Below are positions 1 through 8,544 of a stretch of DNA of 21,438 nucleotides, piece by piece (within the stretch, counting starts at the first letter, position 1; each line of letters begins with the position of its first letter). The translations under genes were made by a program, and so were the position numbers. The notes below the pieces were generated by a model. It was not told where the DNA came from. It ran no database searches and saw only the letters and a program-made list of their open reading frames with translations. Source of the stretch: a virus. The DNA lies in IMG/VR virus record IMGVR_UViG_3300022890_000117, positions 1 through 21,438 of that record. The stretch is one strand, 5' to 3'.

Positions 1-2
1 AA

Positions 3-548
3 AGAAAGATAGCAAAAACATTTTTACACATAGCAGGAAATATGAGAGCAGGGTATGATAGGAATGGAACTGAAACATTTTTAAAAGCAATTTCACTTGT
101 AAAAAATAAAGATATAAAATTTAAAATAAAAAGCCAAGTACCTTTTAAATGTAGTGATCCAAGAGTAGAAGTAATAGTAAAAGACTATAAAGAATATTGG
201 GAAAACTGGCAAGATGATGGAGATGTACTTGTAAGTCCAAGAAGATATGCAGGACAGAGCCTTACATTAAACGAAGCAATGAGTAGGGGGGTAGTTCCAA
301 TTATGCCTAAAATTATGCCACAGTTAGCCTTTTTACCGAATAAGTTATTGATAAAAGTTGCAAAAACAGATATAATTAAAATAAAGACAGACATAGAAAT
401 TGCTACAATTTTACCAATAGATATTGCAAAGAAAATAGATGAATTAGCAAATACAGATATAACAATTTTATCAAATCTTTCAAATCACATAGCAGAGGCA
501 TGGAGTTGGGAGAAATTATTACCAAAATATAAAGAAATACTATGTTAG
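3..548 (+). CDS. GT4-type glycosyltransferase, C-terminal part (5' end outside window)
   Basis: The reading frame is open from base 3, so the gene begins upstream of the window. The ATG at 42 has the local start signature (AAT before ATG), but the residues before it (FLHIAGN) look like the first strand of the second Rossmann domain of a GT4 glycosyltransferase, so I treat 42 as internal. The rest fits the nucleotide-sugar-binding half: a helix after FLKAISLVK, then the segment PRRYAGQSLTLNEAMSRG, which corresponds to the GT4 donor-binding loop and keeps the second Glu of the EX7E motif. It would transfer a sugar from a nucleotide donor to an acceptor that cannot be read from sequence. It overlaps the head-tail connector gene by 7 bases, so it is translated as part of the virion structural operon; capsid or tail glycosylation is an inference. 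Confidence 0.72.
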   Translation, partial: RKIAKTFLHIAGNMRAGYDRNGTETFLKAISLVKNKDIKFKIKSQVPFKCSDPRVEVIVKDYKEYWENWQDDGDVLVSPRRYAGQSLTLNEAMSRGVVPIMPKIMPQLAFLPNKLLIKVAKTDIIKIKTDIEIATILPIDIAKKIDELANTDITILSNLSNHIAEAWSWEKLLPKYKEILC

Positions 549-1090
549 GAACAAAGGAACAATTAAAATTACATTTAGGAATATCAAGCACAACTTATGA
601 TGATGTTTTAACACAAATACTTACACAAGTTGATAAATTTATAAAAACAGATTTAAAAAGAGAGATAGAAGCATACGAATACATAGATGATATTTATGAT
701 GGAGATATTAAATTTATAAAATTAAAAGACTTCCCATTATCAGAGGATGATTTTACTTTTGAATATAATAAGGGAGATAGTGAAACACCTGATTGGGAAA
801 CTGTACCAAGAACAGATTATGAATTATATTTTGAACAAGGAATAATTTGTATGAACTCAATTTATTATGGAAAAAGAATTTTTAGAATAAATTATACAGC
901 AGGAGATGATACTATACCTGAAGATTTAGAAATGTTAGTAATTAGATTATCATCTAAAATTTATAACAAAAGAAAAAGCGAAGGAACTTCAAATGAAAGT
1001 TTAGAAAATGTTAGTTTTGGATGGCAATCATTATTAAGTGTAGAAGATAAAATGACAATGGATAACTACAGATTAAAATATTTTATATGA
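542..1090 (+). CDS. head-tail connector (adaptor) protein
   Basis: This 182-residue protein resembles the HK97 gp6 / SPP1 gp15 adaptor family: an N-terminal helical start (EQLKLHLGI, then DDVLTQILTQVDKFIKTDL), a beta-rich middle, and a final helical section (PEDLEMLVIRLSSKIYNKRKSEG) followed by a tail containing SFGWQSLLS. In such phages it forms the ring under the portal to which the head-closure protein binds. Its place directly before the closure, gp10-like and terminator genes supports the call. The start overlaps the end of the glycosyltransferase gene through the shared bases ATGTTAG, and the stop TGA overlaps the next ATG. No Shine-Dalgarno is visible. The family call rests on fold pattern and gene order, not on a search. 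Confidence 0.7.
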   Translation: MLGTKEQLKLHLGISSTTYDDVLTQILTQVDKFIKTDLKREIEAYEYIDDIYDGDIKFIKLKDFPLSEDDFTFEYNKGDSETPDWETVPRTDYELYFEQGIICMNSIYYGKRIFRINYTAGDDTIPEDLEMLVIRLSSKIYNKRKSEGTSNESLENVSFGWQSLLSVEDKMTMDNYRLKYFI

Positions 1091-1392
1091 AAATTTTCTT
1101 TAATAAATCATATACACAAAAAAGATTAACAGATGCTAGTGATAAAGAGAGTTATACAGAATTAGGAAGTATAGAAGGTGGAATATTTAGCATGACACCT
1201 GATGACATAATGCTCACAGATGGAGATCCAGCGACAGGTGGAGTATTTTATGCAGATGAAGATGCCGACATTAAAGTAGGAGATAAAATAGTAGATGGAA
1301 GTGATGAGTGGATAGTAAAATCAATAAAAACACCAAATAATGTTATGGGATATGGATACAAAAGATGTGTAATAAATTTAAATAATAGTTAG
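1087..1392 (+). CDS. head closure / head-tail joining protein
   Basis: A 101-residue, beta-rich protein at the position where SPP1 gp16-like stopper proteins are found, between the adaptor and the HK97 gp10-like gene. The pattern is typical: an N-terminal strand, a central loop-rich part (MTPDDIMLTDGDPATGG), then a small barrel-like segment with IKVGDKIVDGSDEWIVKSI. Such proteins close the head after packaging and dock the tail. The ATG overlaps the preceding TGA (ATGA), suggesting coupled translation. Identity beyond small joining protein is inferred from order. Confidence 0.6.
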   Translation: MKIFFNKSYTQKRLTDASDKESYTELGSIEGGIFSMTPDDIMLTDGDPATGGVFYADEDADIKVGDKIVDGSDEWIVKSIKTPNNVMGYGYKRCVINLNNS

Positions 1393-1393
1393 T

Positions 1394-1840
1394 ATGATAT
1401 CTATAAAAATAAATGGATTGAAAGAACTAATGAAGAAATTTGAACAGTCACCAAAAATAGTTGAAAGTGTAAGTAGAGAAAGATTAACAGAAGCAGGAAA
1501 AATTATAGTTAGAGCAGAGGCAAAAGAAGCACCTATAAGAACAGGAAATTTAAGAAGGCATATACAATTTAAATATAAGCCGATACAAGTTATTATAAAT
1601 CCGAATGCTAAATACAGTAAATTTGTACATGGTGGAACAGGTATTTATGCAGGAAAAGGTATGATAAGACCTAAAAATGCAAAAGTTTTAGCTTGGAGAG
1701 ATGGTGGAAAATGGAGATTTGCAAAAGCAGTAAAAGGTCAAAAAGCAAACCCATTTGTAGATAGAGCATGGAAAAATACAAAATCAAAAGTAAAAGGTAT
1801 TTTAGATAAAATTTTAAAAGAAGTAACAGAAAAATTATGA
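1394..1840 (+). CDS. HK97 gp10-like tail completion protein
   Basis: The 148-residue sequence matches the HK97 gp10 family: an N-terminal helix (LKELMKKFEQ), then EAPIRTGNLRRHI, a strand section ending in YSKFVHGGTG, and the closing NPFVDRAWKN followed by a long helix. The RTGNLR segment, the V-H/E-x-GT-type turn and the C-terminal NPF-x-x-RA signature are the recognisable family marks. These proteins complete the neck/tail interface of siphoviruses. The gene starts two bases after the preceding stop and its TGA overlaps the next start as ATGA. Confidence 0.8.
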   Translation: MISIKINGLKELMKKFEQSPKIVESVSRERLTEAGKIIVRAEAKEAPIRTGNLRRHIQFKYKPIQVIINPNAKYSKFVHGGTGIYAGKGMIRPKNAKVLAWRDGGKWRFAKAVKGQKANPFVDRAWKNTKSKVKGILDKILKEVTEKL

Positions 1841-2259
1841 GTACACAATATACAACAATTAAAGCTAAAATAAAAACAGAACTTGAAACCATAACAGATT
1901 TTAAAAAAGTTTATGATTATAAAAAAGGAGATTTGGATGGTTACCCAGTTGCTTGTATAGAGGAAATGGCAGGTAGTACCGAAGAAATGAGTCGTTGTAC
2001 TACTAAAAGAGAATTTAACTGGACTATAAGAGTTTATCAAGAAATGGAAAAAGACAATGTAGGACATGTAGAAGCTGAAAGTAGAATAACAGCTATTATA
2101 GATAAACTGTGGAACTTATTTGATAAAGGATGGCAAATGGATTGCCAAGTAGATAATGCTTATATAACGAACATATCGACAGGTTATGAGGAAAGAGAAA
2201 TGAGTTTAAGAATAATAGAAATAAATTTAGTCACAATTAAAACATACGATATATGCTAA
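1837..2259 (+). CDS. tail terminator protein
   Basis: A 140-residue alpha/beta protein with the arrangement of lambda gpU / SPP1 gp17-like terminators: an N-terminal helix (YTTIKAKIKTELETI), strand FKKVYDY, PVACIEEMAGSTEEM, FNWTIRVYQEM, a helix with ESRITAIIDKLWNLFD, and the closing REMSLRIIEINLVTI strands. It would cap the tail tube to stop growth and dock to the neck. Position between the gp10-like and major tail genes is as expected. The end overlaps the next gene by 7 bases (ATGCTAA), with Cys as its last residue. Confidence 0.72.
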   Translation: MSTQYTTIKAKIKTELETITDFKKVYDYKKGDLDGYPVACIEEMAGSTEEMSRCTTKREFNWTIRVYQEMEKDNVGHVEAESRITAIIDKLWNLFDKGWQMDCQVDNAYITNISTGYEEREMSLRIIEINLVTIKTYDIC

Positions 2260-2444
2260 AAAATTTTGAAGATAAAAGTTTAAAACCAAGTCGCAAAAGT
2301 AGGAAAGGAAAAGTGGTTTTAAAAAGGTGGCACTTTCATGGAGAGGGAAAATATAAGCCACAAAATGTCATGGCTTTGACATTAAAAGAAGCTACAATAT
2401 TATTTAATAAAACTAAAAAAACAATATGGGAAGTAAAGGAATAG
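2253..2444 (+). CDS. small basic protein of unknown function
   Basis: I do not recognise this 63-residue protein. It is rich in Lys and Arg in the first half (SRKSRKGKVVLKRWHFHG) and ends in a predicted helix with TLKEATILFNKTKKTIWEVKE. It is held in the tail operon by overlaps on both sides: 7 bases with the terminator gene and 19 bases with the major tail protein gene. The overlaps and the T before its ATG support real translation. A role in tail assembly is suggested only by position; a small virion or accessory protein is equally possible. Confidence 0.5.
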   Translation: MLKNFEDKSLKPSRKSRKGKVVLKRWHFHGEGKYKPQNVMALTLKEATILFNKTKKTIWEVKE

Positions 2445-3409
2445 GCAGACTAATCCAATTTGGAATAGCAAAGGAAACAACTAGAGGAACATCAGAAAGT
2501 TCTGCTAGTTATTGGTTAGATACAATGGACTTAGATATTGATGAAAAATTTAATATCGTAACAGAAGAACAAACAGAAGGTGTTATAGAAGATAGCACAG
2601 GATCACAAATTACTCAAAAATGGTTAGAGGGTAGTTTTTCAGCTTACATTGATGATATAAGTATAGCACTTATACTTTACTCATTATTTGGTACATTAGC
2701 TACAACTGATCATTCAGGGGAAACAGCAGTCTATGATCATACTATTACAGTTGAACAAACAGCACAGCACCAAGCATTAAGTTTATTTGAAAATGATCCA
2801 CTATCAGGGGCAGATTATAAACATGCACTTGGTACAATTTCAAGTTTAGAATTAGCTTTTGAACATGGAAAGATTTTAGATTATACAGCTAATTTCTCAT
2901 CAAAGAAAGGTGCTACAGTTACAAACACTCCAGCAAATACAACTATCAAAAGATTTTTACCAAAACATTGTGCAATTAAAATTGCAGATGCTTTAGCAGA
3001 TTTAGATGGAGAAGATGCAATGAATATAAATGTAGCTAATTTGACAATAGATCAAAATTCAGAACCTAGTTTTGTATTAGGTAGTGAAGAACCAGCAGAC
3101 TTCTATAATAAACAATTTACAATAGAGGGTGACCTTGAAATAAATTGGGATGCTGAAACTTATAGAGATTTAGTAAAAAATGGAACTTATCAAGCATTAC
3201 AATTTGATTTAGTACATACAGATACTATTGGATCAGCTTCAAATCCTGAAGTAAGAATAAGATTAGCTAGATGTAGTTTTACAGAATTAGCTAGAGATAT
3301 GTCACAAAATGAAATAGTAAAACAAACATTAACTTTCAAGGCTCATTATTCAGCTACAGATAGCAAAATGGTAGATGCATTAGTTGTGAATGAAATAGCT
3401 AGTTATTAG
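2426..3409 (+). CDS. major tail (tube) protein
   Basis: A 327-residue, beta-rich protein with the character of siphovirus tail-tube proteins: an N-terminal segment (IGRLIQFGIAKETTRGTS, then SYWLDTMDLDIDEKFN), a tube-type strand set, GTISSLELAFEHGKILDYTANFSSKKG, and a C-terminal strand set ending in EIVKQTLTFKAHYS. It would polymerise as hexameric rings around the tape measure protein. It lies after the terminator and before the frameshifted chaperone, the standard place. It starts inside the preceding small gene (19-base overlap). The length leaves room for an inserted domain in the middle, but I cannot define one with confidence. Confidence 0.8.
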   Translation: MGSKGIGRLIQFGIAKETTRGTSESSASYWLDTMDLDIDEKFNIVTEEQTEGVIEDSTGSQITQKWLEGSFSAYIDDISIALILYSLFGTLATTDHSGETAVYDHTITVEQTAQHQALSLFENDPLSGADYKHALGTISSLELAFEHGKILDYTANFSSKKGATVTNTPANTTIKRFLPKHCAIKIADALADLDGEDAMNINVANLTIDQNSEPSFVLGSEEPADFYNKQFTIEGDLEINWDAETYRDLVKNGTYQALQFDLVHTDTIGSASNPEVRIRLARCSFTELARDMSQNEIVKQTLTFKAHYSATDSKMVDALVVNEIASY

Positions 3410-3459
3410 TAAAAAATTAAGGAGGGAATTTAATAAGGACAAAATAAAAATTAGTTTAT

Positions 3460-3771
3460 ATGGAAAGATTAACAAAAAAATTTAATTTACCTATTTCAAA
3501 ACAAGAAGTAGAGATTATTACTTATTTAACTTGGGGAGAAAAAGAAAAGATACAAGATGTTATGATAAGTGGTGCTAAAATTGAGGACGCACAAAGTGGA
3601 AAAGTTGGTTTTGATACAGGGGCTATGCTTAAAAGCAAATATGCTTTATTTGAAGTAGCAGTAAAAAATATAGGTGGAAAAATTTATACAAGAGAATTGA
3701 TGGATAATTTACCAGCAGATGATGGAGATTTAATAGTGAAAGAATTAGAAAACATACAAAAAAAAAGCTAG
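3460..3771 (+). CDS. tail assembly chaperone, short (G-like) form
   Basis: A 103-residue protein between the major tail and tape measure genes, where lambda gpG-like chaperones lie. It starts with MERLTKKFNLPISKQEVEI and has a helical core (WGEKEKIQDVMISG, LLKSKYALFEVAVKN-type helix, ELMDNLPADDGDLIVKELENIQ). It ends in a run of nine A residues followed by GCTAG. Reading through that run by -1 gives the long form listed separately. An in-frame TAA at 3445 excludes a longer start, and the ATG at 3460 has TAT before it. A Shine-Dalgarno-like GGAGGG at 3421 sits too far upstream to serve it. Confidence 0.75.
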   Translation: MERLTKKFNLPISKQEVEIITYLTWGEKEKIQDVMISGAKIEDAQSGKVGFDTGAMLKSKYALFEVAVKNIGGKIYTRELMDNLPADDGDLIVKELENIQKKS

Positions 3772-3965
3772 AAAAATCAAGTTGGATGATGGAATTGAAA
3801 GGGAAAAAGAGCTTAAGTAACGAAACAGTATTTTTCCTATTATCAGATAGGTTTGGCTGGACACCTTCCCAAATAAGAAATATGAGTATTATAGATATAC
3901 AAAACTATTTAGAAATGATTTCAATCAAAAATAATTTAGATAACAAAAAATATGGCAGAAAGTAG
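3460..3965 (+). CDS. tail assembly chaperone, -1 frameshift (GT-like) form
   Basis: The A9 run at 3758-3766 contains the slippery heptamer A AAA AAA in the correct phase (3759-3765). A -1 slip avoids the TAG at 3769 and continues in an open frame to TAG at 3963-3965, giving a 168-residue fusion. The second part reads LEKSSWMMELKGKK, then VFFLLSDRFGWTPSQIRNMS and IIDIQNYLEMISIK, which has the pattern of T-type domains that bind the tape measure protein. The stretch 3772-3951 has no independent start obeying the local rule and would otherwise be an unexplained gap. Programmed -1 shifting at this position is well established for lambda-like and many other siphoviruses; its use here is inferred. 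Confidence 0.82.
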
Positions 3966-5814
3966 AGAGTTACAAATACTCTTAACAATGAAGGATAAAG
4001 TTAGTTCTGAATTAAATAAATTTCAAGGTAAATTAAAAAATTTAGCACCAACTTTTAGAAAAATGGCATTTATAGGAACTGCTTCTTTTAGTGCTATTAG
4101 TTTAGCTACAGGTACTTCTATAAAAAGTTTTTCAGATTTTAATGATGCTATGACTAAAAGCATTTCTATAATGGGGGATGTTTCAAATAACGTACTTAAA
4201 AAAATGGAAAAAGCTGCTTTGGATGTTTCTAAGGTTACAGTGTTTTCTGCAAAACAAGCTGCGGATGCTTATTTTTTTCTTGCCTCTGCTGGTTTAAATG
4301 CAGAAGAATCAATAGCTACATTGCCTAAAGTTGCTGAATTTGCACAAGCGGGGGCGTTTGACTTAGCTATTGCAACTGATTTATTAACTGATGCACAGTC
4401 TGCTCTTGGTTTGGTAATAAAAGATGATGTTACAAAGAATATGGAGAATATGGTAAAAGTTTCAGATGTTCTTGTAAAAGCTAATACATTATCAAATGCT
4501 TCAGTTCAACAATTTTCAGAAGCTTTAACTAATGAGGCTGGAGCTTCTTTAAAAAGTTTTAATATTGATATGGAAGAAGGTATTGCTGTTTTAGCCGCTT
4601 TTGCAGACCAAGGAGTAAAAGGACAAGTTGCTGGTAGTGGATTAGGTCGTATTATTAGATTAATAACTACAGCTGCAACTCAGAATAAAACTGAAATGGA
4701 AAAGTTAGGAATAACAGTGTTTGATACTCAAGGAAAAATTAGAAACTTAGCAGATATTATTAGTGATTTAGAAATTGGACTTGAAGGTATGTCTGATGAA
4801 CAAAGGGTTGTAGCTTTAGAATCTATTGGTTTTACTGCAAGAATACAAGGAATGATTTTACCTTTATTAGGAACCTCTGGTGCTATTAGAGAATATGAAG
4901 CAAGTTTAAGAGAAGCAGGTGGTGTTACAAAAGAGGTCTCTGATAAACAATTAGAATCATTTAAATCACAAATGACGATATTAAAAAATAAAATTTCTGC
5001 AACATCTATAATAATAGGTGGAACATTAGCCCCTACACTTATTGATTTAATTAATAAAATATCTCCTGTAGTAGAAAAAATTAGTAATTGGGTTGAAACT
5101 AATCCAAAACTTACTAAAGTTATTATTTTATCTTCTCTTGCTATAACAGGATTATTAGCAGTAGTAGGAACTTTAGGTTTAATTTTACCAACAATAATAA
5201 CAGGTTTTAGTTTATTAATTGGAACAGGGACAACATTAGTCGGAGTAATTGGAGCTCTTTCACTTCCTGTTATTATAGTGATTGGTGCTGTTGCAGCTTT
5301 AATTGCAATAGGAGTTTTATTATGGAAAAATTGGGATACTATAATATTAAAATTAAAATTATTTGGGGCATTATTTAAATCAGGAATGCAAGAAATAGCA
5401 GAATTTTTCAAAGGTTTATGGAAAGGAGTAGCAGACTTTTTTATAGGAATTTGGGATGGAATAAAAAATGGAATAGTAACAGGATTGAATTGGGTAATAG
5501 ATAAATTAAATGTTTTTGTAAGAATGTACAATAAAATATTAACTGGATTAAATAAAATACCAACTGTCAATTTAGAAATGATGGGAGAAATACCACATCT
5601 AGCAGAAGGTGGAGTGGTAACAGAACCAACAACAGCACTAATAGGAGAAAGTGGTGCAGAAGCAATAGTACCATTAAATAAAATGAATGGAATGGGAACT
5701 ACAGTAAATATAACAGTAAATGGAGATGTAGATGGTCAAGATTTATTAGATAAAATAAAAGATAGTTTAATGACAGATTTAAAATTTAATAATAGATTAA
5801 CTGTAGGGGTTTAA
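3952..5814 (+). CDS. tail tape measure protein (TP901 type)
   Basis: The 620-residue protein has the TP901 tape-measure core: FSDFNDAMTKSISIMGDVS, a helical stretch with SAKQAADAYFFLASAG (about residues 99-114), and AQAGAFDLAIATDLLTDAQSALG. Residues about 388-458 are a long hydrophobic block, and about 550-575 carry LAEGGVVTEPTTALIGE followed by GAEAIVPL, a common C-terminal tape measure signature. It sets tail length and is ejected with DNA; at the usual 1.5 angstrom per residue a tail near 90 nm is implied. The start overlaps the -1 frameshift product. No lytic domain is visible. The stop TAA is separated from the next ATG by one base. Confidence 0.93.
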   Translation: MAESRELQILLTMKDKVSSELNKFQGKLKNLAPTFRKMAFIGTASFSAISLATGTSIKSFSDFNDAMTKSISIMGDVSNNVLKKMEKAALDVSKVTVFSAKQAADAYFFLASAGLNAEESIATLPKVAEFAQAGAFDLAIATDLLTDAQSALGLVIKDDVTKNMENMVKVSDVLVKANTLSNASVQQFSEALTNEAGASLKSFNIDMEEGIAVLAAFADQGVKGQVAGSGLGRIIRLITTAATQNKTEMEKLGITVFDTQGKIRNLADIISDLEIGLEGMSDEQRVVALESIGFTARIQGMILPLLGTSGAIREYEASLREAGGVTKEVSDKQLESFKSQMTILKNKISATSIIIGGTLAPTLIDLINKISPVVEKISNWVETNPKLTKVIILSSLAITGLLAVVGTLGLILPTIITGFSLLIGTGTTLVGVIGALSLPVIIVIGAVAALIAIGVLLWKNWDTIILKLKLFGALFKSGMQEIAEFFKGLWKGVADFFIGIWDGIKNGIVTGLNWVIDKLNVFVRMYNKILTGLNKIPTVNLEMMGEIPHLAEGGVVTEPTTALIGESGAEAIVPLNKMNGMGTTVNITVNGDVDGQDLLDKIKDSLMTDLKFNNRLTVGV

Positions 5815-5815
5815 T

Positions 5816-8524
5816 ATGAGTATTACAGTCAATAAAAATTTAGTAGATATTACAAACAAAATAGATCCAAACAGTTTAAGAGTGGATCAAAATTTAACAA
5901 GTCAAGTTGATAGATGCTCTTTTAAAATTAAAAAATCTTCCACAGTAGAAGTAGGAGATGATATAGAAGTTTTAGATGGAGCAGTAAAAGTTTTTGCTGG
6001 AGAAGTTATAAATATACAAAAGGTAAATTTATCAGTTCCTGATGGACTTATTTATACAGTTCAAGCAGTAGATTATAGTTTTGCATTACAAAATATTTTA
6101 ATATCAGAAAGCTATACAGATGAAACAATAGAAGATATTATAAAAGATATTTTTGACACTTATGTAAGTGGTTTTACTTATACAAATGTAGATTGTAATT
6201 TTGAAATAGAAAAGATAGTATTTAATAATATCAATGTAATACAAGCACTAAAAAGATTAGTAGAAATAGTAAAATATGAATTTTATGTAGATGCAGATAA
6301 AGATTTACATTTCTTTCAAAAATTTACAAATACATCTCCTTTTAGTTTAACAGATACAGATACCGATAGTATAAAAGGAACTTTAGATTTTAAAACAGAT
6401 GGTTCACAAATAGCAAATGCTGTAAAAGTTAGAGGTGGAGAATATGATGGAACTGTTTTTGAAGAAGTATTAACAGCAGGTGCAGGACAAAAATCTTTCA
6501 AGACAAAAAATAAGATGGCAGATTTAACAGTAGAATTAAATACAGGTGGAGGATATGTAAGTAAAACAGTAGGAGTAGAGTTTATAAATGATTTTACAAG
6601 TTATGATGTTTTATATAATTATCAAGATCAGTCATTTAGATTTGAAAATGGATTAAGTGCTGGAGATTTAATAAAATATACAGGAAAGCCAAAGATTAGA
6701 GTTTTAGTAGAAAGTGAAGACCCTGCAAGTATTTCAACTTATGGTAGAAGGGAAAAATTGATACAAGATACAAGCATAGAAGATAATGCTACTGCAAGGC
6801 AAAGAGCAAGTGCAGAGTTAGGGGCTTATAAAGAGCCTAATATAGAAGCAAAATTTAGTACTTATACAGCAGGATTAAGAGCAGGACAAGTAATAAATAT
6901 AAAGAATACAAAATTTGGAATTGATGCAGATTTCATAATTAAAAAAATGAGTTTTAAATCTTATACAAATGACACTTATATTTATGAAGCGAGTTTAACA
7001 ACTACAAGACAATATGAATTAGTAGAAATATTAAGTTTAATATTACAGGCAGATAATGTAAAAGCAGATGAAAGTGAACAAGCAGAGAAATTAAAGAAAG
7101 TAGAAGCTACAATAAGTGTAGGAGAGAGTATAACAAGGATTACAGGAGAGCTAGATCAAGCAACTATAGAAATAACCGAAAACATACAGAAAGACCCCTT
7201 AGGAGCGAATACAGAGCCAGACTGGGTATTAGCACCATACTTTCCAAAACAAAATTTAGCTTTAAATAGTGATTTTGAAGAAATACCAGCATCTATTGTC
7301 AATCAAACTTCAAGTGGTTATATAGATGGAACTGCAAATGGAAATCCTACTCCAACAGATTATGGTTGGTATGCAACTGTTCAAGCAGGTTCTTATTGTA
7401 AATTTGATGAAACTGTTAAAAGAAACAATAAAAATACTATGAAAGGGCATATTGATGGTAGTTATTTTGAAATTCACTCAAATAATGCTAATTTTTCTTG
7501 GGGTTATAATACAGATAAGCAATTTGAGATAATACCAAGTCACACTTATAAATTTTCTGGATGGATGAAAATAGAAAATATTTCAGGTGATAGTGGTCAT
7601 GGATTTGGAGTTGCTATTCTTTTATCAAAATTAAATGGGGATGCTTCAGAATCTAAAAATCCAATTCCATATACAAAAATAAATCAAGATTGGGTTTATT
7701 ACGAAGAAGAATTTACAGCAGGAGCAAATTCAGTAGCTGGGCATATAAGATTAACAGGATATGGTCATACAGGGGCAGGAACATTAAAAGGAGATGTTTG
7801 GTGGAGTGAAATAAAACTTATAGATACAACAAGTTCAAAAAGAGTCGGATTATTAGACAAATCAATGCAAGTTTATGGTATTTCAAAAGCAGAGGTAGGC
7901 GTTGGTTTAGTTTCTTATTGGAATTTTGATGAAAATACAGGTTTAAGCACTTTTGATAGTATTGGAAATAATGAGGGTGTTATTACTGATGCTACTTGGG
8001 CTACTGGTAAAATCAATTCTGGTTTACATTTTGAAGGTTCAAGTGGTGTAATAGCAACTGATACAAATCATTTATCTACTGGTTTTTCGGTATCTGCTTG
8101 GATAAAATTAGATAATGTAGCAGGATATGGGTCAATAGTAAGTAAAGGTGCAGCAAACGATAGAAATTATTTATTATATACTAGTAACAATCACGGTCTT
8201 TATGGGTATGAAATAGAAGGTGGAGCAAATAGGTTTTATACTGGTTCAAAAACATTATTAGTAGATACTTGGTATCATTTAGTAGTAACTTGGAATGGAG
8301 CTCACGTTCAGGGTTATGTAAATGGAGAAGCTGATGGAAACCCTTATGCCACAACTGATACACCAGCAAATGGTGGCAGTAACTTATTATATATAGGAAG
8401 GTCAAATAGTTCCCAAGAGTATTTTGATGGAACAATAGATGAAGTACTAATTTCTAATAAAGCATTAACAACTGATGAAATTGATTATTTATACAACGAA
8501 GGAGTAGGAAAACAATTACCTTAA
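5816..8524 (+). CDS. tail hub/adhesin with carbohydrate-binding and LamG-like domains
   Basis: This 902-residue protein has three parts. Residues 1 to about 410 look like a baseplate-hub (gp27/Tal-type) fold: N-terminal strands, then ETIEDIIKDIFDTYV, INVIQALKRLVEIVKYEF and a late segment GLRAGQVINIKNTKFGID. Residues about 480-670, starting ALNSDFEEIPASI, resemble a jelly-roll carbohydrate-binding module (YKFSGWMKIENISG; IKLIDTTS). Residues about 694-890 are a concanavalin-like LamG domain: GLVSYWNFDEN, FSVSAWIKLDN, WYHLVVTWNG, YVNGEADG and FDGTIDEVLISNKALT. It probably sits at the tail tip and binds surface glycans, making it the best receptor-binding candidate here. It directly follows the tape measure gene. 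Confidence 0.83.
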   Translation: MSITVNKNLVDITNKIDPNSLRVDQNLTSQVDRCSFKIKKSSTVEVGDDIEVLDGAVKVFAGEVINIQKVNLSVPDGLIYTVQAVDYSFALQNILISESYTDETIEDIIKDIFDTYVSGFTYTNVDCNFEIEKIVFNNINVIQALKRLVEIVKYEFYVDADKDLHFFQKFTNTSPFSLTDTDTDSIKGTLDFKTDGSQIANAVKVRGGEYDGTVFEEVLTAGAGQKSFKTKNKMADLTVELNTGGGYVSKTVGVEFINDFTSYDVLYNYQDQSFRFENGLSAGDLIKYTGKPKIRVLVESEDPASISTYGRREKLIQDTSIEDNATARQRASAELGAYKEPNIEAKFSTYTAGLRAGQVINIKNTKFGIDADFIIKKMSFKSYTNDTYIYEASLTTTRQYELVEILSLILQADNVKADESEQAEKLKKVEATISVGESITRITGELDQATIEITENIQKDPLGANTEPDWVLAPYFPKQNLALNSDFEEIPASIVNQTSSGYIDGTANGNPTPTDYGWYATVQAGSYCKFDETVKRNNKNTMKGHIDGSYFEIHSNNANFSWGYNTDKQFEIIPSHTYKFSGWMKIENISGDSGHGFGVAILLSKLNGDASESKNPIPYTKINQDWVYYEEEFTAGANSVAGHIRLTGYGHTGAGTLKGDVWWSEIKLIDTTSSKRVGLLDKSMQVYGISKAEVGVGLVSYWNFDENTGLSTFDSIGNNEGVITDATWATGKINSGLHFEGSSGVIATDTNHLSTGFSVSAWIKLDNVAGYGSIVSKGAANDRNYLLYTSNNHGLYGYEIEGGANRFYTGSKTLLVDTWYHLVVTWNGAHVQGYVNGEADGNPYATTDTPANGGSNLLYIGRSNSSQEYFDGTIDEVLISNKALTTDEIDYLYNEGVGKQLP

Positions 8525-8544
8525 TTTATTAAATAATATATAAT

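Noticed and set aside
42-548. ATG 42 as the true start of the glycosyltransferase
   Set aside because: It has the AAT signature, but the frame is open upstream and encodes residues expected in the GT4 fold, so a longer gene is more likely.
4728-5570. 280-residue open frame on the minus strand
   Set aside because: It lies entirely inside the tape measure gene, has low-complexity Ile/Pro/Asn-rich composition typical of the antisense of an AT-rich gene, and its start lacks the local signature.
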